DNA of 64,000 nucleotides from Vibrio sp. MEBiC08052 (GCF_001506075.1 NZ_KQ947475.1:1018864-1082863), one strand, 5' to 3'; numbered from the stretch's first letter, positions 48,989 through 58,511 are shown. Made by a program: numbers and translations. Notes: generated by a model not told the origin, from the sequence alone.

Positions 48989-49864
48989 TTAATCCATATG
49001 ATATGACATGATGAAATCAATAAAGAGTCTGACTTTCTCGGGCAGATGATCTTTGTGATTGTAAAGCATATAGATATCTCTGGAGTTGGCGCTCCAGTCT
49101 TCCAGAATCTGAACCAATTCACCGACTTCCAGATATTCTTTGATCATAACGTCCGGCATGAGCGTAATGCCTAATCCCTCAGAACAGGCCATTCGGATGA
49201 CATCTAGTGTATTGGCCTGAAACCGTCCCCGTTCATTATTGGTCACATGTTCACCCTTGGTATTCGTCAGTTGCCATTTTAGCAGCGGATTCCCTTTAAG
49301 CAGTGAATGGTGAGTGAGTTCTTCAGCGTGATGTGGTGCCGGGTGTTTTGCCAGATAGGTCGGACTGGCGACAAGAATATCTTTGACTTCATTAATTTTT
49401 CGGGCAATGAGCGAAGAATCACGTTGAGGACCGACCCGAAAAATGACATCCCACTCGGTGGGATCGAGCTGGTCAGCATGGTTACTCGTCGTGAGCTCAA
49501 GGTTGATCTCTGGATAGTTTTGCATGAAAGCCGTAAACATCGGCATCATCATTCGTTTCGTCAGGTTTGAGGGGGCCGATATTCTTATCTTGCCTGATGC
49601 CCCCCGACATTCGTCACTGATTTCTTCAGCGGCCATCGATAAGCGTTGTAAAAGAGGAGAACACTCTTTGAAGAAACGCTCACCCGCTTCAGTCAGCGAT
49701 AATTTGCGGGCATGGCGGTTGAGTAATCTTAAATTCAGCGAATCTTCAAGCGCCTGAATACGCCGGGTGATAGTTGCCACCGGTATCAGGGTTCTCCGTG
49801 ATGTCGCTGTGTAACTGCCATTCTCGACTACCAAGCGGAATAGATTTAAGTCGTCTAATTTCAT
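48989..49864 (-). CDS. aphB: LysR-family transcriptional activator AphB
   Basis: In V. cholerae AphB works with AphA to switch on tcpPH and also responds to low pH and oxygen. The 291-residue protein has the very conserved N-terminus MKLDDLNLFRLVVENGSYT and helix-turn-helix (TATSRRTLIPVATITRRIQA), the SAPSNLTKRMMMPMF segment and the C-terminal DIYMLYNHKDHLPEKVRLFI. C227 may be the redox-sensing cysteine reported in V. cholerae, although the published numbering differs. The same gene pair aphB and response regulator occurs in V. cholerae. Confidence 0.92.
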   Translation of the reverse strand: MKLDDLNLFRLVVENGSYTATSRRTLIPVATITRRIQALEDSLNLRLLNRHARKLSLTEAGERFFKECSPLLQRLSMAAEEISDECRGASGKIRISAPSNLTKRMMMPMFTAFMQNYPEINLELTTSNHADQLDPTEWDVIFRVGPQRDSSLIARKINEVKDILVASPTYLAKHPAPHHAEELTHHSLLKGNPLLKWQLTNTKGEHVTNNERGRFQANTLDVIRMACSEGLGITLMPDVMIKEYLEVGELVQILEDWSANSRDIYMLYNHKDHLPEKVRLFIDFIMSYHMD

Positions 49865-50252
49865 AGTTTCCTGACATAACGGTTAATTAACGGGTTTCAC
49901 CTATATACACGGAACTGAATTGTCAAAGTTTGAGGCATATCAACATGTTTATCGAAAACTCATTTTCCAAACATAGTGTATATCCGTAAGAATGGCAGTG
50001 GAACATAGAATTTGAAGCTTATTTTTGCATTTAAAAATAATATTTGTTGTGGTGCATGACTATTTGAACCGGTGTTTTAATGTATAGTATAAGATGCAAA
50101 ACGAAAGTGAAACGTTTGTACTAATGGCCCGAAGAGGCTACTTTTAGTAAAAGCTATTATAATTCTCAATAATAAATTCGTGATGAGGTGTTTTACCCAG
50201 CGAAGCTTTTGAACTCACTTTCTCCACATTTTGCGTTTGTGAGGCAGTTAGT
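49865..50252. other. Divergent intergenic region of aphB and the response regulator
   Basis: About 390 bp, AT-rich. A possible -10 region (tatagtataag, near 50082) and an inverted atatacac/gtgtatat pair were noticed. No small gene or confident operator was seen. Confidence 0.45.
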
Positions 50253-51359
50253 ATGTTTAAACCCGAATTTCCTGACTCAGAGAAATTTTCTGGGCAAACA
50301 CCGTTAAGTAATAAAATGATCCTCATTGTTGATGACGATCCGGTTTTTCGGCGGATTACCAGCGGCTATCTCCTGTCTCAGGGATGCACCGTTGATGAAG
50401 CTGAAGACGGTTTGGCAGGGCTAAAACAATTGAGGGTGCAACGTCCTGATTTGGTGATCTGTGATATTTCAATGCCGGTTTTGAGCGGTTTGGAATTTGT
50501 TGAAGAAGTGAGTCTGGCTTATCCCTGTTTACCGATGATTGTCATCTCCGCGACTGATGACATGTCCGATGTTGCACGCGCGTTGAAGCACGGTATTAAA
50601 GATTTCCTCTCTAAACCGATCAGTGACTATTCTCATTTAGGACAAGCGATTGCCAATACCTTGAGTGATACACAGAGTCATGTCTCGGATCAACGTGATT
50701 TCTCCAGCCAGTGGTTTCAAGTCGAAGATGGTGGGGATATTCCAGAAGAACAGGAATTATATTGGCATCTGGAATATTTACAGCAGAATTTGAGTGCAGC
50801 CCGGGAACTGCTCAATGCGTTGTTGCCGGAAAATGACACCAGTCAGGGCGTATGGCGATGTAGTTATCGTTTGCTGCAGTCTGCCGAAACCATGCCTCTC
50901 GTATTTGATTATGCTTGGCTCATGAACGGTCAATATGCTTTCTATATTGTGGATTCAGGGTCTCAGTCGTGTGATGGCATCGCGACGACTTTATTGATCC
51001 GTGCTCTGTTCCATGACTATCTGCGTAGCCTGAAATCGATGGGCGCTGATTTGAAAGATCTGGCTGATATCTTAGAGAAAGGTATTAACTGTACCGAATG
51101 CGCCTGCTCAATTTCAGCCATGATTGGTATTGCAGATCTCAGCGATGGGACGTTGTCGATTTTGCCAGCTGGCATGGATTGCTTCTGGAGTAACGGTCAA
51201 AATAGTCAGCATATTGCCGGTGGCGTTTCTCTGGGCGACAACTGCCGGAAAAATTTCATCACACAGGATTTACCATTACGAGAAAGTTCCGAGATTTCTG
51301 TTAGTCGTCTCGGTATTAGTTCATTTTCACTGAATATCAGCCAAAAAACCGAATCATAA
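50253..51359 (+). CDS. Response regulator with degenerate PP2C-like output (RssB-like)
   Basis: The 368-residue protein has an N-terminal receiver: acidic pocket VDDDP (26-30), phospho-acceptor D71 in LVICDISMP, and K118 (LSKP). The C-terminal half has the length and fold pattern of SpoIIE/PP2C-type phosphatases but lacks clear metal-binding aspartates, as in RssB, the adaptor that delivers RpoS to ClpXP. Its neighbour aphB and position match a V. cholerae response regulator. A direct RssB role is inferred, not shown. Confidence 0.75.
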   Translation: MFKPEFPDSEKFSGQTPLSNKMILIVDDDPVFRRITSGYLLSQGCTVDEAEDGLAGLKQLRVQRPDLVICDISMPVLSGLEFVEEVSLAYPCLPMIVISATDDMSDVARALKHGIKDFLSKPISDYSHLGQAIANTLSDTQSHVSDQRDFSSQWFQVEDGGDIPEEQELYWHLEYLQQNLSAARELLNALLPENDTSQGVWRCSYRLLQSAETMPLVFDYAWLMNGQYAFYIVDSGSQSCDGIATTLLIRALFHDYLRSLKSMGADLKDLADILEKGINCTECACSISAMIGIADLSDGTLSILPAGMDCFWSNGQNSQHIAGGVSLGDNCRKNFITQDLPLRESSEISVSRLGISSFSLNISQKTES

Positions 51360-51469
51360 AACGACATTACTTTTGTTGCTCATCATTGCATTATGCACTT
51401 TTCACGCGATTCCGGTTGAAGACCCTGTTGCGAAGTCCGAAGAAAATCACTAGCATGAGCGAGAAGTGT

Positions 51470-51500
51470 GCCCACTCTTCGAGTGGGCGTTTGTTTTTTT
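51470..51500 (+). terminator. Terminator after the response regulator gene
   Basis: Stem gcccactc/gagtgggc with the loop ttc (51470-51488), followed by gtttgttttttt. Confidence 0.88.
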
Positions 51501-51604
51501 AGGCACTACCAATTTTGAGGTGGTATGCTTGTTTTTTTACTGAGACCGCGCGAACTTCAATCAACAAGCCAGTTTGATGCGGGTATCCAGACAAATAGAC
51601 ATAG

Positions 51605-52153
51605 ATGATGACTACAGACACAATTTCACTAATTAAATCCAGCATTAAGAGTATCCCGGATTATCCGAAACCAGGCATTCTGTTTCGTGATGTCACCAGC
51701 CTGATGGAAGATGCGCAAGCATATCGGGCAACGATCCAACTGCTGGTTGAACGATATAAAAATATGGGATTTACCAAAGTCGTCGGAACGGAAGCGCGAG
51801 GATTTCTCTTTGGTGCACCGTTAGCGATTGAGTTGGGGGTCGGATTTGTGCCCGTTCGTAAACCGGGGAAACTCCCGAGAAAGACGCTGGCTGAGTCTTA
51901 TGAACTGGAATACGGTATCGATATGCTAGAAATTCATGTCGATGCGATTCAAGCAAATGATCAGGTCTTGATTATTGATGATCTACTAGCTACCGGTGGC
52001 ACGGTTGAAGCGACGAGCAAGCTGATTCGACAATTAGGAGGTAAAGCTGAACACGCCGGCTTTGTGATTAATTTGCCTGAATTAGGCGGCGACAAGCGTC
52101 TGGAAGCTTTAGGCTTAGAGATTTTCAGTATTTGTGATTTCGAAGGCCACTAA
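51605..52153 (+). CDS. apt: Adenine phosphoribosyltransferase
   Basis: Salvages adenine to AMP with PRPP. The 182-residue protein has the PRPP motif [13 protein letters not shown] and the [13 protein letters not shown] flexible-loop region. ATG codons at 51605 and 51608 are both possible. It is next to dnaX, as in E. coli. Confidence 0.96.
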   Translation: MMTTDTISLIKSSIKSIPDYPKPGILFRDVTSLMEDAQAYRATIQLLVERYKNMGFTKVVGTEARGFLFGAPLAIELGVGFVPVRKPGKLPRKTLAESYELEYGIDMLEIHVDAIQANDQVLIIDDLLATGGTVEATSKLIRQLGGKAEHAGFVINLPELGGDKRLEALGLEIFSICDFEGH

Positions 52154-52219
52154 GGCTGACGATCATTCATGATCAGCACAGATTTGAATGATGAACAGAA
52201 AGTGTAAACGGAATAATTG

Positions 52220-54319
52220 ATGAGTTATCTAGCATTAGCAAGAAAGTGGCGACCAGCGCAGTTTTCTGAAGTTGTCGGACAGGCACATGTACTGTCAGCT
52301 TTGGAAAATGCATTGGCACAGAATCGACTGCACCATGCCTATCTTTTCAGTGGTACGAGAGGGGTAGGGAAAACCACAATCGGACGGTTATTTGCTAAGG
52401 GGCTGAACTGTGAAACCGGCATTACCGCCCATCCTTGTGGGCAGTGTGCTGCTTGTCAGGAAATCGAACAGGGCCGGTTTGTCGATTTACTTGAAATCGA
52501 TGCAGCATCGCGCACGAAAGTCGAAGATACCCGCGAATTGCTGGATAATGTGCAGTATAAGCCTGCCCGGGGGCGGTTTAAGGTCTATCTGATCGATGAA
52601 GTCCATATGCTGTCCCGTCACAGTTTCAATGCACTGCTAAAAACGCTGGAAGAACCACCAGAATATGTCAAATTCTTACTGGCAACGACGGATCCTCAGA
52701 AATTACCGGTGACCATTCTGTCCCGCTGTTTGCAGTTTCACTTAAAACCGATTGGCATCGATCACATTGAGCAGCAGCTCGCGTTCATTCTCAATGAGGA
52801 ACAAGTCACTGCCGAGGCGCGCGCTTTGGGCATGATCGCTCATGCAGCCGATGGCAGTATGCGAGATGCACTGAGTCTGACGGATCAGGCCATTGCACTC
52901 GGAGATGGGTCGATTCAGGCCAACCTTGTGTCTCACATGTTGGGAACCATTGATACTGATCAAGCACTTCATCTCTTGCAGGCATTAAGTCACAAGCAGC
53001 CTCAAACCGTGATGGCCTACGTCGAACAGATTGCGGCGAATGGCATCGCATGGGATGCATTGTTGCAATCGCTTGCCACTCAAATTCATCGGGTTGCAAT
53101 GTATCAAATGCTGCCTTCGACGTTAGATAAATTGCAGCCGGATGCAGAGAAAATTAAGCAACTGGCACAAGATCTGAGTGCAGAAGATGCTCAACTGTTT
53201 TATCAGATTGCATTGAAAGGTCGGGAAGATTTGCCACTCTCGCCGACACCGCGCATCGGTCTGGAAATGGTATTACTACGTATGCTGGCTTTCCGTCCGG
53301 TTGCAGTTTCACCTGTTCATGGCATCAGTACTGAGGTTAGTTCTGATGTTGCAACGCAAAAACCGGCACCTATGGTGAATGGTCCGACTGCATCAACAAT
53401 AGCGCCTGCTACATCAATGCCGTCTCAGATTCAGCCGGAATATCAACGCGAAACGTCTGAGATAGCGCATACTGCGCCAGATGTGACTGCAAATACAAAT
53501 CATGTTTCTCAGTCTGTCGCTGAAACCGAGTCACCAGCTCCGGCTGATAGTGAAGCGTCAGTCGCACCGACAGTGCATGACAACTCATCCTCACCACGCG
53601 TTGGCCTGAGACATCAGCTTCGTTCTCAACGTCAGTCTGTCCAGTCGTCAGGATCATCGACCAAAGGTACACCGACAAAAAAGTCTGAAACGGCATCAAC
53701 AAAATCAGATTCGGTTTTTGATCGGCTGATGCAAAAGCGGAATGATGATCTTCTGATGCCGTCGGACGTTGATTCTCAATTGGATGCAGAGACCGCAGTG
53801 GATGCAGCTGAGCCTTATCAATGGCGTCCGACAATAGAAGTTCCGGACACACCCGTCGATAAGTCCATCACACCGGCAGCACTGAAACAGGCATTGACGC
53901 ATGAAAAAACTCCGGAAATGGCGGCCAGACTGACCGATGAAGTCATTCAAGAAGATGAGTGGGCCGCGCTCATACCGCAGTTGAATTTGCCGAAACTTAT
54001 CGAGCAGTTAGCGCTGAATGCATCCTATCAACTGGAAGGTAATACGGTTCATTTATCGTTACGTGCCCATCAGGCGCATTTGAATACCGATAAAGCGCAA
54101 GCTATTTTGAAAGAAGCATTTGAACATGTGCTGGGAATGGCTTGTGCATTAGAGATTCGAGTGGCGGATGACGGAGTGACACCGTTGGAACGTCGGGAGC
54201 TGCATTATCAAGCAAAACTGGAACAGGCGTTCGTGAGTTTGAACGATGATCCCAATGTTCAATTTATCCAGCAACGTTTTCAGGCACAGTTAGATCAAGA
54301 GAGTGTCCGTCCGGTTTAA
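52220..54319 (+). CDS. dnaX: DNA polymerase III subunits tau and gamma
   Basis: Clamp-loader motor. The 699-residue tau form has the P-loop SGTRGVGKTT (about 44-53), a zinc module (CETGITAHPCGQCAAC), DEVHMLS and the sensor SRC motif. A linker of low complexity precedes the C-terminal tau domains that bind DnaB and the polymerase core. A programmed -1 frameshift site at 53677 should produce the shorter gamma form of about 489 residues. The start at 52220 (MSYLALARKW) is preferred to the preceding TTG. Confidence 0.97.
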   Translation: MSYLALARKWRPAQFSEVVGQAHVLSALENALAQNRLHHAYLFSGTRGVGKTTIGRLFAKGLNCETGITAHPCGQCAACQEIEQGRFVDLLEIDAASRTKVEDTRELLDNVQYKPARGRFKVYLIDEVHMLSRHSFNALLKTLEEPPEYVKFLLATTDPQKLPVTILSRCLQFHLKPIGIDHIEQQLAFILNEEQVTAEARALGMIAHAADGSMRDALSLTDQAIALGDGSIQANLVSHMLGTIDTDQALHLLQALSHKQPQTVMAYVEQIAANGIAWDALLQSLATQIHRVAMYQMLPSTLDKLQPDAEKIKQLAQDLSAEDAQLFYQIALKGREDLPLSPTPRIGLEMVLLRMLAFRPVAVSPVHGISTEVSSDVATQKPAPMVNGPTASTIAPATSMPSQIQPEYQRETSEIAHTAPDVTANTNHVSQSVAETESPAPADSEASVAPTVHDNSSSPRVGLRHQLRSQRQSVQSSGSSTKGTPTKKSETASTKSDSVFDRLMQKRNDDLLMPSDVDSQLDAETAVDAAEPYQWRPTIEVPDTPVDKSITPAALKQALTHEKTPEMAARLTDEVIQEDEWAALIPQLNLPKLIEQLALNASYQLEGNTVHLSLRAHQAHLNTDKAQAILKEAFEHVLGMACALEIRVADDGVTPLERRELHYQAKLEQAFVSLNDDPNVQFIQQRFQAQLDQESVRPV
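53677..53683 (+). other. Programmed -1 frameshift site in dnaX
   Basis: A-AAA-AAG is in the zero frame (aca aaa aag, codons 487-488), the same heptamer as in E. coli dnaX. After a -1 slip the next codons are GTC TGA, so gamma would end one residue later. A Shine-Dalgarno-like aaaggt lies 9 bases upstream (53663-53668), the kind of stimulator known in E. coli. A downstream gcatca/tgatgc pairing is possible but weak. Confidence 0.88.
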
Positions 54320-54392
54320 TTCGCTTAATGTTTATCCGGTGTCGACGTTAAAAATGAGCGTCAGAATCGGGTGTAAAACGTAGGCCTAAGAA

Positions 54393-54421
54393 GGGGGTTG
54401 AATTCCCGGCAGGGAACCCCC
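54393..54421 (+). promoter_or_regulatory. GC-rich hairpin in the ybaB leader
   Basis: Outer stem ggggg/ccccc and inner stem ttccc-ggca-gggaa between dnaX and ybaB. It is not followed by a T run, so it is more likely an mRNA leader or processing structure than a terminator. Confidence 0.5.
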
Positions 54422-54458
54422 ACAGTATGTGTAATATATCAATGACAGAGAGATAAAC

Positions 54459-54788
54459 ATGTTTGGTAAAGGCGGAATGGGCAACCTGATGAAGCAAGCC
54501 CAGCAAATGCAAGAGCGTATGCAGAAGCTTCAAGAAGAAATTGCAAATATGGAAGTCACTGGTGAAGCTGGTGCCGGTCTGGTGAAAGTGACTATGACCG
54601 GTAGTCATAGCGTTCGCCGGGTCGAAATCGATGAAAGTCTGATGGAAGACGATAAAGAAATGGTTGAAGATTTGGTTGCTGCTGCCTTTAATGATGCTGC
54701 CCGTCGTATTGAAGAAACCCAAAAAGAGAAAATGTCATCCGTGACGGGTGGAATGCAACTTCCTCCCGGTATGAAGATGCCATTTTAA
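54459..54788 (+). CDS. ybaB: YbaB/EbfC nucleoid-associated protein
   Basis: Small DNA-binding dimer of 109 residues that sits between dnaX and recR in most bacteria. It has an N-terminal Met/Gln-rich helix ([17 protein letters not shown]), a central beta region and a helical C-terminal segment ([15 protein letters not shown]). It may help RecR or chromosome organisation. Confidence 0.95.
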   Translation: MFGKGGMGNLMKQAQQMQERMQKLQEEIANMEVTGEAGAGLVKVTMTGSHSVRRVEIDESLMEDDKEMVEDLVAAAFNDAARRIEETQKEKMSSVTGGMQLPPGMKMPF

Positions 54789-54803
54789 TGGTTCAGTAAA
54801 TTT

Positions 54804-55406
54804 ATGCGTACCAGTCAAATGCTGGAACATCTGATGGAAGCCTTGCGTTGTCTGCCCGGGGTCGGCCCCAAGTCAGCACAACGCATGGCTTTTCATTTGT
54901 TACAGCGTGATCGTCAGGGGGGGCTCCGCCTAGCGGATGCGCTGAATCAGGCAATGACTGAAATTGGCCATTGTCAGACGTGCCGGACCTTTACCGAAGA
55001 GGATGTTTGCCATATTTGCAAAAATCCCAAACGACAGGAAAATGGTCAGCTCTGTGTGGTGGAAAGCCCAGCGGATATTGCAGCCGTTGAAGCGACAGGA
55101 CAGTTCTCGGGCCGTTACTTTGTTCTCATGGGACATTTATCACCATTGGATGGTATTGGCCCCGCAGATATCGGTTTGGATCTGCTCGATTTTCACTTGC
55201 AACAAGGCGATATTACCGAAGTGATTTTGGCGACCAATCCGACCGTCGAAGGAGAGGCAACGGCACACTATATTGCCGATTTGTGCCAGGCTCATCATGT
55301 TTCAGCGAGTCGTATCGCGCATGGCGTGCCTGTTGGCGGTGAGCTAGAACTGGTAGATGGGACGACGCTGTCCCACTCGATCATGGGACGCCAGCGACTC
55401 TCCTGA
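54804..55406 (+). CDS. recR: Recombination protein RecR
   Basis: RecFOR-pathway protein that forms a DNA clamp and loads RecA. The 200-residue protein has a helix-hairpin-helix ([18 protein letters not shown]), a four-cysteine zinc site (CQTC and CHIC), and a Toprim domain ([17 protein letters not shown]). It follows ybaB by 15 bp. Confidence 0.97.
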   Translation: MRTSQMLEHLMEALRCLPGVGPKSAQRMAFHLLQRDRQGGLRLADALNQAMTEIGHCQTCRTFTEEDVCHICKNPKRQENGQLCVVESPADIAAVEATGQFSGRYFVLMGHLSPLDGIGPADIGLDLLDFHLQQGDITEVILATNPTVEGEATAHYIADLCQAHHVSASRIAHGVPVGGELELVDGTTLSHSIMGRQRLS

Positions 55407-55433
55407 TTTTATCTCATGTTTTTAGCCATCAAT

Positions 55434-55476
55434 CATGCGAGACATTCGTCATATCGAATCTCTCGCATGTTGTATT
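55434..55476 (+). terminator. Terminator after recR
   Basis: Stem catgcgaga-c-attcg / cgaat-c-tctcgcatg with a 6-base loop and one C-C mismatch, followed by ttgtattt. Confidence 0.75.
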
Positions 55477-55520
55477 TGGATGATGCAGAGATAAATACAA
55501 TCTTATCCTTATCGCGTGAT

Positions 55521-55793
55521 TCAGCGTGACTGCTGCGATGGCGAAAACGTGGTGTTTTCCAGCTCACTGATAATCGTCAGTGCCTCTTGATTGCTGGTAC
55601 CACAGATTGCCTCATCACTTTTGAAATCACTACACACCTGAGGACGATCATCGGACCCGAACAGTTTACAGAGATTGTTTTCATCTAATTGGACACAGCG
55701 AACCCCAGCCGGTTTTCCGTCAGGCATTCCCGGAATCGGGGAAGAAATACTCGGTGCGATACAGCAGGCGCCACAGCCTAAGCGACATTCCAT
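55521..55793 (-). CDS. YkgJ-family cysteine-cluster protein
   Basis: The 90-residue protein has the N-terminal CxxxCGxCC pattern (CRLGCGACC) and further cysteines (CVQL, CKLF, CSDF), the proposed zinc or Fe-S site of the YkgJ family (function unknown). The start at 55793 has agagga upstream. An ATG nine codons further upstream is less likely. A second cysteine-cluster gene is divergent from it. Confidence 0.85.
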   Translation of the reverse strand: MECRLGCGACCIAPSISSPIPGMPDGKPAGVRCVQLDENNLCKLFGSDDRPQVCSDFKSDEAICGTSNQEALTIISELENTTFSPSQQSR

Positions 55794-55930
55794 AAATCCT
55801 CTAGAGTCATCATGATTCAAAACAGCGGATCATAGCAGACTGAATCCCAATTGGCATACGTTTATGCTTGAACTCTTTGTTGAGGGCAGGTATAACCCGT
55901 ATCCGGATCCATAACCACAAAAGTACAAAT

Positions 55931-56374
55931 ATGACTATTCCATTCTGGCAAACCAAATCATTAGATGAGATGAGCGAAAGCGAGTGGGAATCGCTGTGTG
56001 ACGGCTGTGGCAAATGTTGCTTACATAAGCTAATGGATGAAGATACCGAAGAAGTTTACTACACCAATGTGGCTTGTAGTTGGCTGAACAGTAAAACATG
56101 TGCCTGCAAGGATTACCCCAACCGTTTTCAATCCGGTGAGGAATGTCTGAAACTGACCCGGGAAAATATCGATGAATTTCACTGGTTACCGGAAACCTGT
56201 GCTTATCGTTTGTTAGCTCAACATCAACCGCTGCCCGCATGGCACCCGTTAATCACGGGCTCTAAATCAGCCATGCACGCTGCCGGAGAGAGCGTCCGCA
56301 ACAAAGTCGTTTATGAGATTGATGTGGTGAGCTGGGAAGATCATATTTTGAACAAGCCGACTGAACCCAAATAA
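55931..56374 (+). CDS. YcgN-family (UPF0260) cysteine-cluster protein
   Basis: The 147-residue protein has [28 protein letters not shown] and CLKL cysteine motifs typical of YcgN/UPF0260 (function unknown). The start at 55931 ([10 protein letters not shown]) matches homologues. Its 3' end overlaps the convergent rhombosortase gene by 34 bp. Confidence 0.9.
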   Translation: MTIPFWQTKSLDEMSESEWESLCDGCGKCCLHKLMDEDTEEVYYTNVACSWLNSKTCACKDYPNRFQSGEECLKLTRENIDEFHWLPETCAYRLLAQHQPLPAWHPLITGSKSAMHAAGESVRNKVVYEIDVVSWEDHILNKPTEPK

Positions 56375-56940
56375 GCCTTGATTCGGGTACTGAATCCGAA
56401 GAGCAACCCTCCCGCCAGACCGAGCAAATGCGCCTGAATGGCAACCGGTGCTTCAATGAGCGCCTGAGTTGCCTCGGAAGCACCGAAACACTGCTCCCAG
56501 ATGACCTTGCCACATACACCCACAACGAGCAGCCAGCTACTTTTCCTGCCTTGCAAAGCTTCACTCAGTGCGAAGCTGGCAAACAGGCCATGCAATGTAC
56601 CGGACAGTCCGACATAGAAATCAAGATCGCTCCAGAAAAGCCCGATGCCAATCAACAAACTCAATAGCAGTAGTTGTTGCCAGAGTGCGCGGACTGAGGG
56701 ACGAAAAATCAAGGTAATTAGCCAGAGTGCAATCAGATTCATCGCTAGGTGGGTTGTATTGGTATGGGTGAAGTTTCCTGTTACGATCCGCCACCATTGA
56801 CCTTGCGTGATAGCTTGTTTGTCCCAGACCAGCATATCCGCAAGCGGAGAGAATTGAGCGAGGATACATATGATACTGATCAGACTAAGGGTGAGATAGA
56901 TATGGGATCGCGTTATTGTATTCAATGTCAAAAAGCGCAT
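56341..56940 (-). CDS. rrtA: Rhombosortase (rhomboid-family intramembrane serine protease)
   Basis: Cleaves the GlyGly-CTERM tail of secreted proteins so they can be released or lipid-modified at the cell surface. From 56940 (MRFLTLNT) the protein has 199 residues and about six membrane segments. The catalytic serine is S113 in [10 protein letters not shown] and the histidine is H171 in [13 protein letters not shown]. The length fits rhombosortase rather than a GlpG-type protease, which carries a cytosolic domain. No GlyGly-CTERM substrate was recognised here. Confidence 0.82.
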   Translation of the reverse strand: MRFLTLNTITRSHIYLTLSLISIICILAQFSPLADMLVWDKQAITQGQWWRIVTGNFTHTNTTHLAMNLIALWLITLIFRPSVRALWQQLLLLSLLIGIGLFWSDLDFYVGLSGTLHGLFASFALSEALQGRKSSWLLVVGVCGKVIWEQCFGASEATQALIEAPVAIQAHLLGLAGGLLFGFSTRIKAYLGSVGLFKI

Positions 56941-57013
56941 AAGGCCTGTCTTTGTTCCACGATTGTCCCGTTGTCTTGAGCTTATCATCCTTCTGCATCC
57001 GACAGAAGATAAA

Positions 57014-57024
57014 GGACACACACC
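57014..57024. repeat. Left inverted copy of the REP-like word
   Basis: ggacacacacc is the exact reverse complement of ggtgtgtgtcc at 58395-58405, on the other side of the transposase gene. Confidence 0.6.
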
Positions 57025-57210
57025 GACCTCAATCAATTGATGAGTGTGTTTTATTTTTCAGCATCATTTAAGTTTTTAGATGGATTTTTAAGCGTAAGTA
57101 GGATGTAACTCAGATAAAGGGCTGGGGAATAATTTGTGAAGTACGGATTTTGGAGTATAACGAAAACCCAAGGATAAGGGGAAAAACTAAGGCTGAATGC
57201 TTTGCGTCGA

Positions 57211-58173
57211 TTAAGAAATATGAATGCCGATCATGCGTTTCCGTTTGAGGTGATGTTTGGCGAAGTTCAGACGTTCTGCTGAACCAATCCAGAGCCTTGG
57301 CTTCTTTTCCAACGTTGTACAAAGGGTGAGAGATTCTTGTTGGGACAACAATAGCCGCGTTAAAATATTTGGTAATTGAGGCGAGATATAACCGCGCTTA
57401 TCTGCTCGGATTTGCCGACCGACCCAGTCTACGAATTCAATATAGTCTGTTAGCCGGAAAGGAATTGCGTGTTTTTTATCCGGATGTCCATATCCCATAA
57501 AATCAGCCAGTTCGGGGATTTTTATTTTTCCTTGTTCGAGTGCAATCAGCCGTTTTTTCAGCGATGTATGTTCCGATTGTTCCGGCGTTTCAGAGATACC
57601 GGCCCGAACCGGGTTGAGATCAACATAAGCCATAGCCGCCAGCAACGCTTTGTCATCAAGTAAAGCCTGAGATTTGAATCGTCCCTCCCAGAATCGCCCG
57701 GTGCACTGGTCTTCTTGATTCGCGAGCAGTGCAATCTCGTAATTAATTTCTTTCATCAACCAACTGAGAGAGTAGAGTCGCTGGCGCCAAGTCTCGATGA
57801 CTTGATCACAAGCCTCGTATTCTGCTTTAGAAGCCAAGTGACCGGACAGAAAACGTTGGATCAAAGATGGCATCTGATGCTCGGTACACCATCGTTCAAC
57901 GACTTGATGTTGAGAAAGAGACAGCGCGGCCTGTTTATCAATAAAAGCGACCAGGTGATAGTGATTACTCATCACTGCATAGGCACAGATACGGATGCAA
58001 TAGATGGAAGACAGCGACAGAATTCGAGATTCAACCCATTCACGGCGATGTTCATACGATTGACCGCTATAGCTGTCGTATCCACATAGAAATGAGCGGC
58101 GGACACAACGAGAAACGCAGTGATAATACGGTGTCACTTCAGGACAGATGAGTTGTGAACGGGCGGTTGTCAT
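57211..58173 (-). CDS. REP-associated tyrosine transposase (RAYT), IS200/Y1 family
   Basis: Domesticated-type HUH transposase of 320 residues. The Y1_Tnp signatures are YYHCVSRCVRRSFLCG, the HUH motif with H71 and H73 (MSNHYHLV), the probable nucleophile Y145 (LMKEINYEIALL), and GRFWEGRFKSQALLDD with AYVDLNPVRAGI. RAYTs usually exist as single copies and act on nearby REP/BIME palindromes rather than moving themselves. REP-like repeats sit just upstream (58321-58441), with one copy on the left. The frame is intact. Confidence 0.92.
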   Translation of the reverse strand: MTTARSQLICPEVTPYYHCVSRCVRRSFLCGYDSYSGQSYEHRREWVESRILSLSSIYCIRICAYAVMSNHYHLVAFIDKQAALSLSQHQVVERWCTEHQMPSLIQRFLSGHLASKAEYEACDQVIETWRQRLYSLSWLMKEINYEIALLANQEDQCTGRFWEGRFKSQALLDDKALLAAMAYVDLNPVRAGISETPEQSEHTSLKKRLIALEQGKIKIPELADFMGYGHPDKKHAIPFRLTDYIEFVDWVGRQIRADKRGYISPQLPNILTRLLLSQQESLTLCTTLEKKPRLWIGSAERLNFAKHHLKRKRMIGIHIS

Positions 58174-58320
58174 AGGTTGAATTTAGATGATGAAACATAA
58201 GCCAATCGTGAAGGAATGAGAGAGTAAAGAGAAGTCGTGACTCGGACTATTTCGAGTGAATGCAAATTTATACCTGATTGGCCATGAAATATTTCACGGA
58301 AATAGAGAAGTGTATTTGGA

Positions 58321-58441
58321 TGTGTGTCCGCTGACCCTCTATAAATCTTAAAGCGTCTGTCCTCGTAAACTCGCTCGTAAGTTCGAGAACGATAGGTGTG
58401 TGTCCCCGTCGAAGCTCGAGCTAAGGCGCGTGTCCCCGTAA
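58321..58441. repeat. REP/BIME-like repeat cluster next to the transposase
   Basis: The word gtgtcc (or ctgtcc) occurs at 58322, 58355, 58400 and 58430, mostly as gtgtccccg or gtcctcg, with the small palindromes ctcg-N-cgag and agctcgagct between them. This arrangement resembles REP elements that RAYT proteins recognise. Confidence 0.6.
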
Positions 58442-58461
58442 GCTATGTAAATCTTTCTTAC

Positions 58462-58495
58462 AAAAGTTATACAAAATAAAATTTGTACAACTTTT
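58462..58495. promoter_or_regulatory. Operator-like dyad upstream of the lipid-modification operon
   Basis: Arms aaaagttatacaaaa (58462-58476) and atttgtacaactttt (58481-58495) form a 13-of-15 inverted repeat with a 4-bp spacer. Each arm carries a TnTACA core, the sequence bound by CarH/LitR-type MerR regulators. Related cores recur at 58522 (attatacgg) and 58539 (cttgtacaac). The right arm covers the predicted -35. Confidence 0.6.
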
Positions 58496-58511
58496 TAAAG
58501 TGCACTATCTT
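58483..58511 (+). promoter_or_regulatory. Predicted promoter of the SnoaL-to-chalcone-isomerase operon
   Basis: TTGTAC (58483-58488), a 17-bp spacer, TATCTT (58506-58511). The -35 lies within the right arm of the dyad, which fits repression. Confidence 0.5.

Noticed and set aside
54393..54421. Hairpin between dnaX and ybaB as the 4.5S RNA gene ffs
   Set aside because: The conserved GGAAGGAAGCAGCC-type SRP loop is absent and the segment is too short.
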